Below, piece by piece: positions 21,682 through 30,295 of a stretch of DNA of 64,000 nt (positions within the stretch are counted from its first letter, which is position 1; each line of letters starts with the position of its first letter). The notes below the pieces were generated by a model that saw only the letters and a list, made by a program, of their open reading frames with translations, did no database searches and was not told the DNA's origin. The position numbers were made by a program, and so were the translations under genes. The DNA is from Streptomyces sp. A3M-1-3 (GTDB lineage Bacteria > Actinomycetota > Actinomycetes > Streptomycetales > Streptomycetaceae): the NCBI RefSeq assembly GCF_024213665.1, contig NZ_JANAVP010000001.1:62001-126000 (forward strand), read 5' to 3'.

Positions 21682-23127
21682 TCAGAGGTCGAGGCCGGTG
21701 AGGACCAGGACCCTCTCGTACGTGTAGTCGTCCATCGCGAAGCGCACGCCCTCGCGGCCCACGCCGGACAGCTTGGCGCCGCCGTACGGCATCTGGTCCG
21801 CGCGGTACGAAGGAACATCGCCGACGATCACGCCGCCGACCTCGAGCGCGCGATGCGCGCGGAACGCGGTCTGCACGTCGTGCGTGAACACGCCTGCCTG
21901 GAGGCCGTACTTGGAGTCGTTGACCGCGGCGAACGCCTCGGCCTCGCCGTCGACCTTCTTCAGCGTCAGAACCGGGCCGAAGACCTCCTCGCAGGAGATC
22001 GTGGTGTCCGCCGGGACGTCGGCGAGCACGGTGGGCGCGTAGGACGCGCCGTCGCGCTTGCCGCCGGTCAGCAGCTGGGCGCCGGCGTTCACGGCCTCGT
22101 CGACCCAGGACTCGACGCGCAGGGCGGCGTCCTCGCTGACCAGCGGGCCGACGTCGGTCGTGGCGTCGGCGGGGTCACCGGTGACCTGGGCCTCGACGGC
22201 CGCGACGACCTTCGGGACGAGACGGTCGTAGACGGAGGCGTCGGCGATCACTCGCTGGACGGAGATGCAGGACTGGCCGCCCTGGTAGTTCGAGAAGGTG
22301 GCGATACGGGTCGCCGCCCAGTCGAGATCCTCCTCGGAGGCGAAGTCGCCCAGGACGACGGCCGCGCCGTTGCCGCCGAGCTCCAGGGTGCAGTGCTTGC
22401 GCGGCACCGAGTCCATGATCGCGTAGCCGACCTTCTCGGAACCGGTGAAGGAGATGACCGGCAGGCGCTCGTCCTTGACCAGGGCCGGCATCCGGTCGTT
22501 GGCGACGGGGAGCACGGACCAGGAGCCGGCCGGCAGCTCGGTCTCGGCGAGCAGCTCGCCGAGGATGAGGCCGGAGAGCGGGGTGGCCGGGGCAGGCTTG
22601 AGGATGATCGGCGCGCCTACGGCGATGGCCGGGGCGACCTTGTGGGCGCACAGGTTCAGCGGGAAGTTGAACGGCGCGATGCCGAGCACGGGGCCCTTGG
22701 GGAAGCGGCGGGTCAGCGCGAGGCGGCCGACGCCGCCGGCGTCGGTGTCCAGGCGCTGGGCCTCGCCGCCGTTGAAGCGGCGCGCTTCCTCGGCGGCGAA
22801 ACGGAACACGGACACGGCGCGGCCGACCTCGCCGCGCGCCCACTTGATCGGCTTGCCGTTCTCGGCGGAGATCAGCTGGGCGATCTCCTCGGTGCGCTCG
22901 GTGAGCCGCTTGGAGACGTGGTCGAGGGCAGCGGCGCGGACGTGCGCCGGGGTCGCCGCGAACTCGGCCGTGACGGCGTGCGCGGCGGCGACGGCCTCCT
23001 CGACCTGGGCCTCGGTCGGGACGCTGACCTTGCCGACGAGACGGCCGTCCCAGGGGGAGGTGACGTCGAAGCTGTCCTCGCCGGTGGCCTGGCGGCCGGC
23101 GAGCCAGAAGGCGTGGGTGGAAGTCAC
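21682..23127 (-). CDS. Aldehyde dehydrogenase, probable succinate-semialdehyde dehydrogenase
   Basis: NAD(P)-dependent aldehyde dehydrogenase of 481 residues from GTG 23127 (MTSTHAFWLAG). The general base is Glu249 in LELGGNG and the catalytic Cys287 lies in QGGQSCISVQR; the cofactor loop GIAPFNFPLN and the FTGSEKVG turn are present. Together with the neighbouring PucR regulator and gabT it fits the last step of GABA breakdown, succinate semialdehyde to succinate. Substrate is inferred from context; a broad aldehyde dehydrogenase is possible. The frame is open upstream to 23484, but that part is repetitive DNA and not part of the protein. Confidence 0.82.
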   Translation of the reverse strand: MTSTHAFWLAGRQATGEDSFDVTSPWDGRLVGKVSVPTEAQVEEAVAAAHAVTAEFAATPAHVRAAALDHVSKRLTERTEEIAQLISAENGKPIKWARGEVGRAVSVFRFAAEEARRFNGGEAQRLDTDAGGVGRLALTRRFPKGPVLGIAPFNFPLNLCAHKVAPAIAVGAPIILKPAPATPLSGLILGELLAETELPAGSWSVLPVANDRMPALVKDERLPVISFTGSEKVGYAIMDSVPRKHCTLELGGNGAAVVLGDFASEEDLDWAATRIATFSNYQGGQSCISVQRVIADASVYDRLVPKVVAAVEAQVTGDPADATTDVGPLVSEDAALRVESWVDEAVNAGAQLLTGGKRDGASYAPTVLADVPADTTISCEEVFGPVLTLKKVDGEAEAFAAVNDSKYGLQAGVFTHDVQTAFRAHRALEVGGVIVGDVPSYRADQMPYGGAKLSGVGREGVRFAMDDYTYERVLVLTGLDL

Positions 23128-23681
23128 TGTGATTCCCGGCCCTTCCGAAGATTGGGGGTCCTGTCGCCACCACGGTAGGGGCCGGGCTGCCGAATGGCGT
23201 TTGTCCGGGGTGGAGTGGTCGGTGCGGGGTGCCTGCCGGTTTGTCGGTGGCGGGTCGCGCGGTCGCGCGGAGGGCGCGCGGGGCGCGGGGCGGCGCGGGG
23301 CGCGGGTTGCGCGGCGCGGGGCGCGGGTTGCGCGGCGCGGGGCGCGGGTTGCGCGGGGCGGGCCGGGTCTGGGCGGTGGGTGTCCGTGCCGGGCGCCGCG
23401 GCCTCCGGGAGGGGCGTCCGGGACTGCATGATTTACGGCGCGTTCGGCAGCGCTGTGTTCTTGGCCCGGTGCCCTGCGCCACAAATCACGCTCTTACGTC
23501 CCGGACACCCCTCCCTCCGACCCCGTCACCCTCCCGCCGTCCCAGCCACGGGTACCGGCAGGCCCGCGGTTCAGCGCCCCGGTCTTCGCCCCTTCGGGGA
23601 GCGGGCGCGTTCCGGGGGGGGCCGGGGGCTTGCCCCCCGGGTTCGGGAAAGGGCGGGGTGGGGGAATTCCACCGGGCTTGG
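23128..23681. other. GC-rich intergenic region with repeats
   Basis: About 550 bases with no supported gene between the dehydrogenase start and the PucR stop. It contains the 21-bp tandem repeats at 23301-23363 and, at about 23620-23645, a CCGGGGGC/GCCCCCCGG hairpin that may terminate the PucR transcript. Long open frames here come from repeat composition and GC bias. Confidence 0.6.
23301..23363. repeat. 21-bp tandem repeat, three copies
   Basis: The unit CGCGGGTTGCGCGGCGCGGGG begins at 23301, 23322 and 23343; the third copy is degenerate at its end, and a degenerate copy precedes the first. It is noncoding in the chosen annotation and sits about 175 bases upstream of the dehydrogenase start. 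Confidence 0.85.
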
Positions 23682-25280
23682 TCAGGACGGCGTTGTCGCC
23701 TTTAGGGCCAGCCAGAGTTCCATTCGGACGTCCGGGTCGTCCAGCGAGCGGCCCAGGATCTCCTCCACCCGGCGCATCCGGTAGCGGAGCGTGTGACGGT
23801 GGACGCCCAGGTCCGCCGCGGCCGCGTCCCACTGGCCGTGGCGGGAGAGCCAGGCGCGCAGGGACGCCACCAGGTCACCGCGGCCGGTCGCGTCGTGCTC
23901 GTGCAGTGCCCTGAGCATGCCGTCGGCGAAGGCCCGTACCGCGTCGTCGGCGAGCAGCGGCAGGACCGAGCCGGCCGCCACCTGCTCGTGCTCGACCAGC
24001 GTGCGGCCCCGGCGGCGGGCCACGGCCAGGGCCTGGTCCGCCTGCTTGTACGCGGCTGCCGCGGCGATCGGGCCGGCCGGGGCGGAGAGGCCGACGACGA
24101 CTTCGTCGGGTTCGGCAGGCTCGTGCGGCCGGGAGGCCGCCCCACGCCGGGTCTCCACGGCGTCGGCGTGCTCGGCGCAGGCGGTGACCGCCGCGCCGCC
24201 GTCGGCGGCGAGGACGATGAGGCGTTCGCCCTCCGGTACGAGCAGGAGCGACTCGCCGGCCCGCGCGGCGGCGCTCTCCAGCGCGTCGGCCAGCGCCGTG
24301 AGGGGGGCGGCCGCAGGCTCGGTGGGATCCTCGGCGGCGGCCACCGCCTCGGCGATGACCAGGCGGAAGGGGGCGTCCAGCAGCGCCCCGTAGAGGTCGC
24401 CGGCGACGGCCCGTGCGTGGTCCGGTTCGCCGGCGAGCAGCATCTTCAGGACCGCCGCGCCGAGGCGGGTCTCCGCGTCCTGGAGCGAGCGGGAGCGCTC
24501 GGTGCTGAGGGTGAGCAGGGCGACCGCCGAGTGGACGGCGTAGCGCTCGGCGGTGCCGAGGGGAGCGCCCGTACCGACTGCCAGCGCTCCGCGCGCCCGC
24601 CGTCCCGTACCGAGCGACTGGAGTTCGACGCGGTCCTCGGAGCCGCCGACGACGGCGCTCGCGGGGGCGGGCCGTTCCCGGAGCCGTTCGACGTCGGCGG
24701 TGAGCCGGGCCGCCCGGCGCGCGGCCCAGTCCGGTGCGGCCGCGACGACGGCGCCGGAGGTGTCGTACAGCGCGGCCCAGCCGTGGACGTGCGCGGCGAG
24801 CCGGGCGAGGAGTTCGGCGGGGCCCTCGGGGGAAAGCGCGGCCCGGGTCAGCTCGCGCTGTGCCTCGAAGCCGGCGGTGACGGCCCGGTACTGGTCGGCG
24901 GCGTTGGCGGCCGAAACGGCCTTGCTGATCGCGAGGAAGGGCGTGCGCTGCGGTACTTCGAGCAGCGGGAGGTCCGCCTCCTTGGCCGCGTCGACGAGCG
25001 CCTGCGGGATGTCCTTGTAGTAGACCCCGACCGCGAAGCCGAGCCCGACGACGCCGGCGCCGACGAGCCGCCGCACGTAGCGGCGCATCGCTTCCGCGTC
25101 CTCGGCGTCCAGTTTCATCGCCGTGATCAGGAGCAGCTCGCCGCCCTCCATGTACGGGACGGGGTCGGCCAGTTCGCTGACGTGGGCCCAGCGCACGGGC
25201 GTCTCCAGCCGGTCCTCACCCGCGCGCACGGTGAGTTTGAGCGCGGAGTGATGGACGAGGGAGGCGAGTGTGGGGGGCAT
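23682..25280 (-). CDS. PucR family transcriptional regulator
   Basis: Protein of 532 residues. The N-terminal PucR domain (SELADPVPYMEGGELLLITA, LVGAGVVGLGFAVGVYY, ADLPLLEVPQRTPF) covers residues 1-125. A central GGDEF-like/CdaR region follows, and the C-terminal HTH_30 helix-turn-helix is AWLSRHGQWDAAAADLGVHR then HTLRYRMRRVEEILG. PucR proteins sense small metabolites and often activate purine, polyamine or GABA catabolic genes. The flanking dehydrogenase and gabT make GABA metabolism a plausible target. It would be transcribed toward the dehydrogenase, with 554 bases between. Confidence 0.88.
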   Translation of the reverse strand: MPPTLASLVHHSALKLTVRAGEDRLETPVRWAHVSELADPVPYMEGGELLLITAMKLDAEDAEAMRRYVRRLVGAGVVGLGFAVGVYYKDIPQALVDAAKEADLPLLEVPQRTPFLAISKAVSAANAADQYRAVTAGFEAQRELTRAALSPEGPAELLARLAAHVHGWAALYDTSGAVVAAAPDWAARRAARLTADVERLRERPAPASAVVGGSEDRVELQSLGTGRRARGALAVGTGAPLGTAERYAVHSAVALLTLSTERSRSLQDAETRLGAAVLKMLLAGEPDHARAVAGDLYGALLDAPFRLVIAEAVAAAEDPTEPAAAPLTALADALESAAARAGESLLLVPEGERLIVLAADGGAAVTACAEHADAVETRRGAASRPHEPAEPDEVVVGLSAPAGPIAAAAAYKQADQALAVARRRGRTLVEHEQVAAGSVLPLLADDAVRAFADGMLRALHEHDATGRGDLVASLRAWLSRHGQWDAAAADLGVHRHTLRYRMRRVEEILGRSLDDPDVRMELWLALKATTPS

Positions 25281-25371
25281 GGGACCTTCAGCGATCGGCA
25301 GAGGATTTAGCCGTCCCGTATGAACGGCTCATGTCGATTCTGCCAGGGCGTATGGATTCCCCGCACCGGGT

Positions 25372-27711
25372 TCAGCCGCGCAGGTCCACCAGCAGGGGCG
25401 GGGCGTGCTCTCCCCGTACGGTCGTCAGCGACAGCACCGCGTGGCCCATGGGCACGGCGTGGGCGAGGTCGGAGGCCGACCACCGCTCGCGTTCGACCTT
25501 CCGTACGGTGATCGCGTCCGTCGTCACGGCCTTTCCGGTGACCAGCTTCCGGAACGCGTGGACCGCCCGGGTGAGCGGCTGGTCCGCGAAGACCGTACGG
25601 CTGGTGACGTCCCGGGTCTCCACCCACTCGGTGCCCCATGCCTCGGCGAACCGCTTCCCGTCCCAGGTCGTCACCCCGGAGAACGCCATCCGGCAGCCGA
25701 CCGCGCCCAGCACAGCGGGGCGCAGCGGTTCCGGGACGTCGTCGAGCGTACGGAGTGTGAGGACCGCTCCCGCGTTGGCCGTGCGGAGTCGCTGGATGCC
25801 GCGGACGGTTTCGGCGGTGAGGGTGTGCGAGGCGTCGTCGAGGACGAGGCAGGCGAACAGCGAGCGGTCGGCGCGGGCCGCCGCGCTCGCCGTGAACTGC
25901 GCGAGGACCAGCCGGGCCAGCATCCGCGACGCCTCGGCGTGCCCGCGCTCGGGCAGGTCGATCCGGACCCGGAGCGGGTGTTCGAGGGAGCGCAGCGAGA
26001 ACGGGCGGGCGTCGTCGCCGGTGTCGAAGAAGCCCGCGAAGGCGGGCCGGTCCAGGAGTGCCACGCGGTCGGCGAGCAGCACCCCCGGATCGCCGGGCGC
26101 GCCGCACTGGCGGGCGCGCGCGTCGAGCTCGCGCTGGAGGGAGTAGTGCCCGCCGCCGTCCAGCGCCTCGCGCAGGGTGGCGAGCGCGGTCGGTACGCCG
26201 TCGAGGAGTTCGCGCAGCTCCGGTACGGAAGGGAAGCGGCTGTAGGCCGCGCGGTACGGGCCGAGCAGCTGGGCGAGCGCGGTGGCCGCACGGCGGCTGT
26301 CGACGTCCGGGAGGTCGCCGATGAAGGCTTCGGCGAGCAAGGCCGCGGCCTCGTCCGGATCGGTCGTACCGCCGTACAGGTCGAGGTCGTAGGCGGACGC
26401 CGGGTCGCCGAGCTTGACGACCACGTCGTACGCCTCGTCGGGCCCGAGCTGCGCTCCGACCGCGCCCACCGCGATGACGGCGGCCTGCCCGGCGATCGCC
26501 TGGAGCGCGAGGGACTCGACCACCGGCCGGACCAGGTGGCTGGTCTTGCCGGCCCCCGGCGGGCCGACTGCCAGCAGCGACGTGCCGAGCAGGGCGGGGT
26601 CGAGGGCGACGGCGGTGCCCCGCCGGGGGTAGGGGTTGCGTTCGCTCGGGTCGGCCGAGCCGATCCGTACCTGGCGTACGAGGAGATCGTGCCGGGCGGC
26701 GCGTACGGGCAGGTCACGCGCCCCGGAGGGATGCGTGCACGCGGCCGCGCCCTGACGCAGCACGGCGCCGGTGAACGCGTCCAGGCGGGAGGGGTCTGCC
26801 TGTACGGACTGCCAGGCCCGCCGGATCCGCGCGTGGTCGACGTCGTTCATCCGGCCGCCGGCGATCTCCGCAGCTAGCCGGTCCGCGGCCTCGCCGAGTC
26901 CCGCGGCACGCAGCTGCGGCCATGCGACGGGATCGTTTTCGCCGCCCGGCTGTGCGGGCGGCGCCTGTTGCCGCTCCTTCTGCGGCCCGGACAGCCGCCG
27001 CATACGGCCGAGCAACCCGATCAAGCCGCCGAGCCAGGCGAAAACCAAGACGACGGCCAGGTAGATCGCCGCGTCCGCCACATCGACGAGGGCCCTGTTG
27101 GCTTCTCGGTCGCTCCCGTAGGGCAGAAGGCTGTAAACCACGGGCCGGACCGGCACCATGAGGTTGCTGACCAGCAACATCACCAGCATGGCGCCGACCG
27201 CGGCGGCGCCCGCCCGGACCCACGGGCCACGAGCCGCGATCAGTCGGTCAAAAGCGCTCCGCCAGTTGCCCAGCCGGCCGAATCCGTAGAGAAGCGCTCC
27301 GGTGAATAGCAGCTCATAGAGTGGCAGGGCGGTCTCGCCCCCCTTCCGCCTGACCGCGTCCCCGCTCAGCGGCTCCCACCAGTCCTGGGGGGTGAAGAGT
27401 TTCAGCGGGACAGTCCAGTACGGGATGTATCCGTTCCGCAGCAGCGACCAGACCAGAGTGCACGCCAGGATCGAGATGACGGCGCCGCTCAGTAGGGCAC
27501 GGTCGGGGGCTTCGGCGGCCTCTTCCGGGGCTCCCGGCCGATGGCCGTACCGCCAGACGCCCGGTTCGGCCTCCGGGCGGGGGGTACGCAGCCATTCGGT
27601 CAGGGACGGGCCGGTGGCCGGCGGGAGTGCGGGCATGGGCGGCGGGCCGGCCGGGCGGGGCACCTGACCGGCCTGGGTGCCGCGTGCGTCGTACGTGCCC
27701 TCGGTGTCCAT
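25372..27711 (-). CDS. Membrane-anchored VirD4/TraD-like P-loop ATPase
   Basis: Protein of 779 residues. Residues 1-75 are Pro-rich. About four membrane segments follow (ALLSGAVISILACTLVWSLL, LYELLFTGALLYGFGRLG, GAAAVGAMLVMLLVSNLMV, AAIYLAVVLVFAWLGGLIGL). The cytoplasmic ATPase has Walker A in LLAVGPPGAGKTSHL, a Walker B-like SLFACLVLDDASHTL, then QRLRTANAGAVLTLRTLDD. This resembles conjugation coupling proteins and the FtsK/HerA group, yet no relaxase, mating genes or integrase are nearby. It is more likely a resident chromosomal protein of unknown role. GAGGGG precedes the ATG; it is divergent from gabT. Confidence 0.75.
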   Translation of the reverse strand: MDTEGTYDARGTQAGQVPRPAGPPPMPALPPATGPSLTEWLRTPRPEAEPGVWRYGHRPGAPEEAAEAPDRALLSGAVISILACTLVWSLLRNGYIPYWTVPLKLFTPQDWWEPLSGDAVRRKGGETALPLYELLFTGALLYGFGRLGNWRSAFDRLIAARGPWVRAGAAAVGAMLVMLLVSNLMVPVRPVVYSLLPYGSDREANRALVDVADAAIYLAVVLVFAWLGGLIGLLGRMRRLSGPQKERQQAPPAQPGGENDPVAWPQLRAAGLGEAADRLAAEIAGGRMNDVDHARIRRAWQSVQADPSRLDAFTGAVLRQGAAACTHPSGARDLPVRAARHDLLVRQVRIGSADPSERNPYPRRGTAVALDPALLGTSLLAVGPPGAGKTSHLVRPVVESLALQAIAGQAAVIAVGAVGAQLGPDEAYDVVVKLGDPASAYDLDLYGGTTDPDEAAALLAEAFIGDLPDVDSRRAATALAQLLGPYRAAYSRFPSVPELRELLDGVPTALATLREALDGGGHYSLQRELDARARQCGAPGDPGVLLADRVALLDRPAFAGFFDTGDDARPFSLRSLEHPLRVRIDLPERGHAEASRMLARLVLAQFTASAAARADRSLFACLVLDDASHTLTAETVRGIQRLRTANAGAVLTLRTLDDVPEPLRPAVLGAVGCRMAFSGVTTWDGKRFAEAWGTEWVETRDVTSRTVFADQPLTRAVHAFRKLVTGKAVTTDAITVRKVERERWSASDLAHAVPMGHAVLSLTTVRGEHAPPLLVDLRG

Positions 27712-27954
27712 GTGCTGCCCCTCGTCCCCTGACCAGCGGTATGCGTGCGGGAACTCAATCTAGTGCGCGGGCTTGGGCAGTTCACCGATCCGCGCCCGCG
27801 CCCGGGCGCGGCAGGGGAGGCGCCGCTATGTCCGCCGCGGACAACGACACGGACCCACTTCTCCCGAACGGAACATGCCGGACCCCCCGCACCGCGCCTA
27901 GCCTGCGGAAGAAAGCGTCCCGATTCACCCCCAGCACTCCCCCAGGAGCCCCTC

Positions 27955-29289
27955 ATGACCGCAATCCCGCAGGAGCGCCGCGTCGTCACCGCCATTCCCG
28001 GTCCGAAGTCGCAGGAGCTTCAGGCCCGCCGTACGGCCGCGGTGGCCGGTGGAGTGGGGTCCGTGCTGCCTGTGTTCACCGCGCGTGCCGGCGGCGGGAT
28101 CATCGAGGACGTCGACGGCAACCGCCTCATCGACTTCGGTTCCGGCATCGCCGTGACCTCCGTGGGTGCGAGCGCCGAGGCCGTCGTGCGCCGCGCGTCC
28201 GCCCAGCTGGCCGACTTCACCCACACCTGTTTCATGGTCACGCCGTACGAGGGGTACGTCGAGGTCTGTGAGGCGCTCGCCGAGCTGACCCCGGGCGACC
28301 ACGCGAAGAAGTCGGCCCTGTTCAACTCGGGCGCCGAGGCCGTCGAGAACGCCGTCAAGATCGCCCGTGCGTACACCAAGCGCCAGGCGGTCGTCGTGTT
28401 CGACCACGGCTACCACGGCCGGACGAACCTGACGATGGCGCTGACCGCCAAGAACATGCCGTACAAGCACGGCTTCGGCCCGTTCGCCCCCGAGATCTAC
28501 CGCGTCCCGGTCGCGTACGGCTACCGCTGGCCCACCGGCCCGGAGAACTGCGGCCCGGAGGCCGCCGCCCAGGCCATCGACCAGATCAGCAAGCAGATCG
28601 GCGCGGAGAACGTCGCGGCGATCATCATCGAGCCGGTGCTCGGCGAGGGCGGCTTCATCGAGCCGGCCAAGGGCTTCCTGCCGGAGATCGTGAAGTTCGC
28701 CAACGACAACGGCATCGTCTTCGTCGCCGACGAGATCCAGTCCGGCTTCTGCCGCACCGGCCAGTGGTTCGCCTGTGAGGACGAGGGCATCGTCCCGGAC
28801 CTGATCACCACCGCCAAGGGCATCGCGGGCGGTCTGCCGCTCGCCGCCGTGACCGGCCGCGCCGAGATCATGGACGCCCCGCACGCGGGCGGCCTCGGCG
28901 GCACGTACGGCGGTAACCCGGTGGCCTGCGCCGGTGCGCTCGGCTCCATCGAGACCATGCGCGAGCAGGACCTCAACGGCAAGGCCAAGCGCATCGAGGA
29001 GGTCATGAAGGGCCGCCTGGCCGCGATGGCCGAGAAGTTCGACATCGTCGGCGACATCCGTGGCCGTGGCGCGATGATCGCGATCGAACTTGTGCAGGAC
29101 CGGGCGACCAAGGAGCCGAACCCGGCTGCGGCGGCCGCGCTGGCGAAGGCCTGCCACGCCGAGGGTCTGCTCGTCCTGACCTGCGGTACGTACGGCAACG
29201 TGCTGCGCTTCCTGCCGCCGCTGGTCATCGGCGAGGACCTGCTGAACGAGGGTATGGACATCATCGAGGCGGCGTTCGCCGCAGTGTGA
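27955..29289 (+). CDS. gabT: 4-aminobutyrate aminotransferase
   Basis: Class III PLP aminotransferase of 444 residues, the usual GabT length. The PLP lysine is Lys288 in TTAKGIAGGLPLAAVTG. Other family features are NSGAEAVENAVKIAR, DHGYHGRTNLTMALT, IIIEPVLGEGGF and VADEIQSGFCRTG. It converts GABA and 2-oxoglutarate to succinate semialdehyde and glutamate, feeding the dehydrogenase at 21682-23127. An AGGAG site precedes ATG 27955. The frame extends to 27745 but without similarity. It is divergent from the VirD4-like gene. Confidence 0.93.
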   Translation: MTAIPQERRVVTAIPGPKSQELQARRTAAVAGGVGSVLPVFTARAGGGIIEDVDGNRLIDFGSGIAVTSVGASAEAVVRRASAQLADFTHTCFMVTPYEGYVEVCEALAELTPGDHAKKSALFNSGAEAVENAVKIARAYTKRQAVVVFDHGYHGRTNLTMALTAKNMPYKHGFGPFAPEIYRVPVAYGYRWPTGPENCGPEAAAQAIDQISKQIGAENVAAIIIEPVLGEGGFIEPAKGFLPEIVKFANDNGIVFVADEIQSGFCRTGQWFACEDEGIVPDLITTAKGIAGGLPLAAVTGRAEIMDAPHAGGLGGTYGGNPVACAGALGSIETMREQDLNGKAKRIEEVMKGRLAAMAEKFDIVGDIRGRGAMIAIELVQDRATKEPNPAAAAALAKACHAEGLLVLTCGTYGNVLRFLPPLVIGEDLLNEGMDIIEAAFAAV

Positions 29290-29392
29290 CCACGCGGTAA
29301 CAGTCAGGCTCTGTGAAGAAGCTGTGGGGGGCCGATGGCGGGAGGCTGATCCTGCTGTCGGTCCCCCTTTTCCTGCCGTACGGTTCCTGCAG

Positions 29393-30247
29393 ATGAGAGA
29401 AACACCCCGCCCGCAGGGGACTGCGGGCGAAGCCGGGCCGGAGCTTCCCCAGCTTCGACCTGGCTGTGCCTTCGCGCACACCAACGGAGCCTCGAGCTCC
29501 GGATCTCCTCACCGATCGGACGGCCGCCCGCCCCAAACCCCCCGGGGCGCGCGGCACACCGATCCGGGCGGCCGCCTCGGAACCACCCCCCCTGTTCCGG
29601 GGCGGCCGGCTTCTTCCTTTCCCACGCGCTTCACGGGCCGCTCGGCCCCGGCCCGGCTCTTCGCCCTCTGCGCCGTTCTCTTCGCTCTGGTCACCTGGCA
29701 GGTCGCCGCCCGCGGTCCGCTGCGCGCCGCCGACGAACGCCTCGGTAGGGGCCTGTTCCTTCGCGGTCCCGACCGGCTCGCCGAGTTCTGCGCAGACCTC
29801 GGCAGTACGTTCGTCGCCGGGCCGGTGCTGGCCGCGGTGATCGCGTACACCTTCTGGCGGGGCCGGCGTTGGCGGCCGACGCTCGCCGCCGCCCTCGCCA
29901 TGGCCGCCGTGCCCGCGCTCGTCATCCCGCTCAAGGCCTGGATCGCCCGCACGGGCCCGCTCGCTCCGGGCACCGGCTGGTACCCGTCGGGCCATACGGC
30001 GACCGCGACGGTGGCCTACTGCGCGGCGGCGCTGCTGCTCGCCCCGTACGTACGGCCGCGTGTACGGGTGCGCCTGATGCCCGCCGCCCTCGTACTGAGC
30101 ACGGCGACGGGCATCGGGCTGGTGCTGCGCGGCTACCACTGGCCGCTGGACGTGCTCGGCAGCTGGTGCCTGAGTGTGCCGATCCTCCTGCTCAGTTTCC
30201 GAAGTACGTGTCGAAGGTCCTCGAGAACCCCCACTGACCATGGGTGA
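29393..30247 (+). CDS. PAP2 superfamily phosphatase (membrane)
   Basis: Up to 284 residues. The first 85 are low complexity and the start is uncertain; the membrane core begins near SAPARLFALCAVLFALVTW. The PAP2 signature is partly altered: motif 1 reads KAWIARTGPL (GP where RP is usual), motif 2 PSGHTATATV is intact, and motif 3 is GYHWPLDVLGS. The catalytic His pair (SGH and YHW) is kept. It probably dephosphorylates a lipid phosphate such as undecaprenyl pyrophosphate. It is convergent with the oxidoreductase at 30296. Confidence 0.8.
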   Translation: MRETPRPQGTAGEAGPELPQLRPGCAFAHTNGASSSGSPHRSDGRPPQTPRGARHTDPGGRLGTTPPVPGRPASSFPTRFTGRSAPARLFALCAVLFALVTWQVAARGPLRAADERLGRGLFLRGPDRLAEFCADLGSTFVAGPVLAAVIAYTFWRGRRWRPTLAAALAMAAVPALVIPLKAWIARTGPLAPGTGWYPSGHTATATVAYCAAALLLAPYVRPRVRVRLMPAALVLSTATGIGLVLRGYHWPLDVLGSWCLSVPILLLSFRSTCRRSSRTPTDHG

Positions 30248-30295
30248 TCCCGTCGGCCACCCGTGCCGGTCGGTGGACGCGACCGGCTCGGCGGC

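Noticed and set aside
21682..23484. A 600-residue form of the semialdehyde dehydrogenase
   Set aside because: The extra N-terminal 119 residues are encoded by the 21-bp repeats and GC-rich spacer; GTG 23127 gives the normal family length.
25372..27711. VirD4-like gene taken as part of an integrative conjugative element
   Set aside because: No relaxase, integrase, replication or spread genes nearby, and the flanking genes are metabolic core genes.
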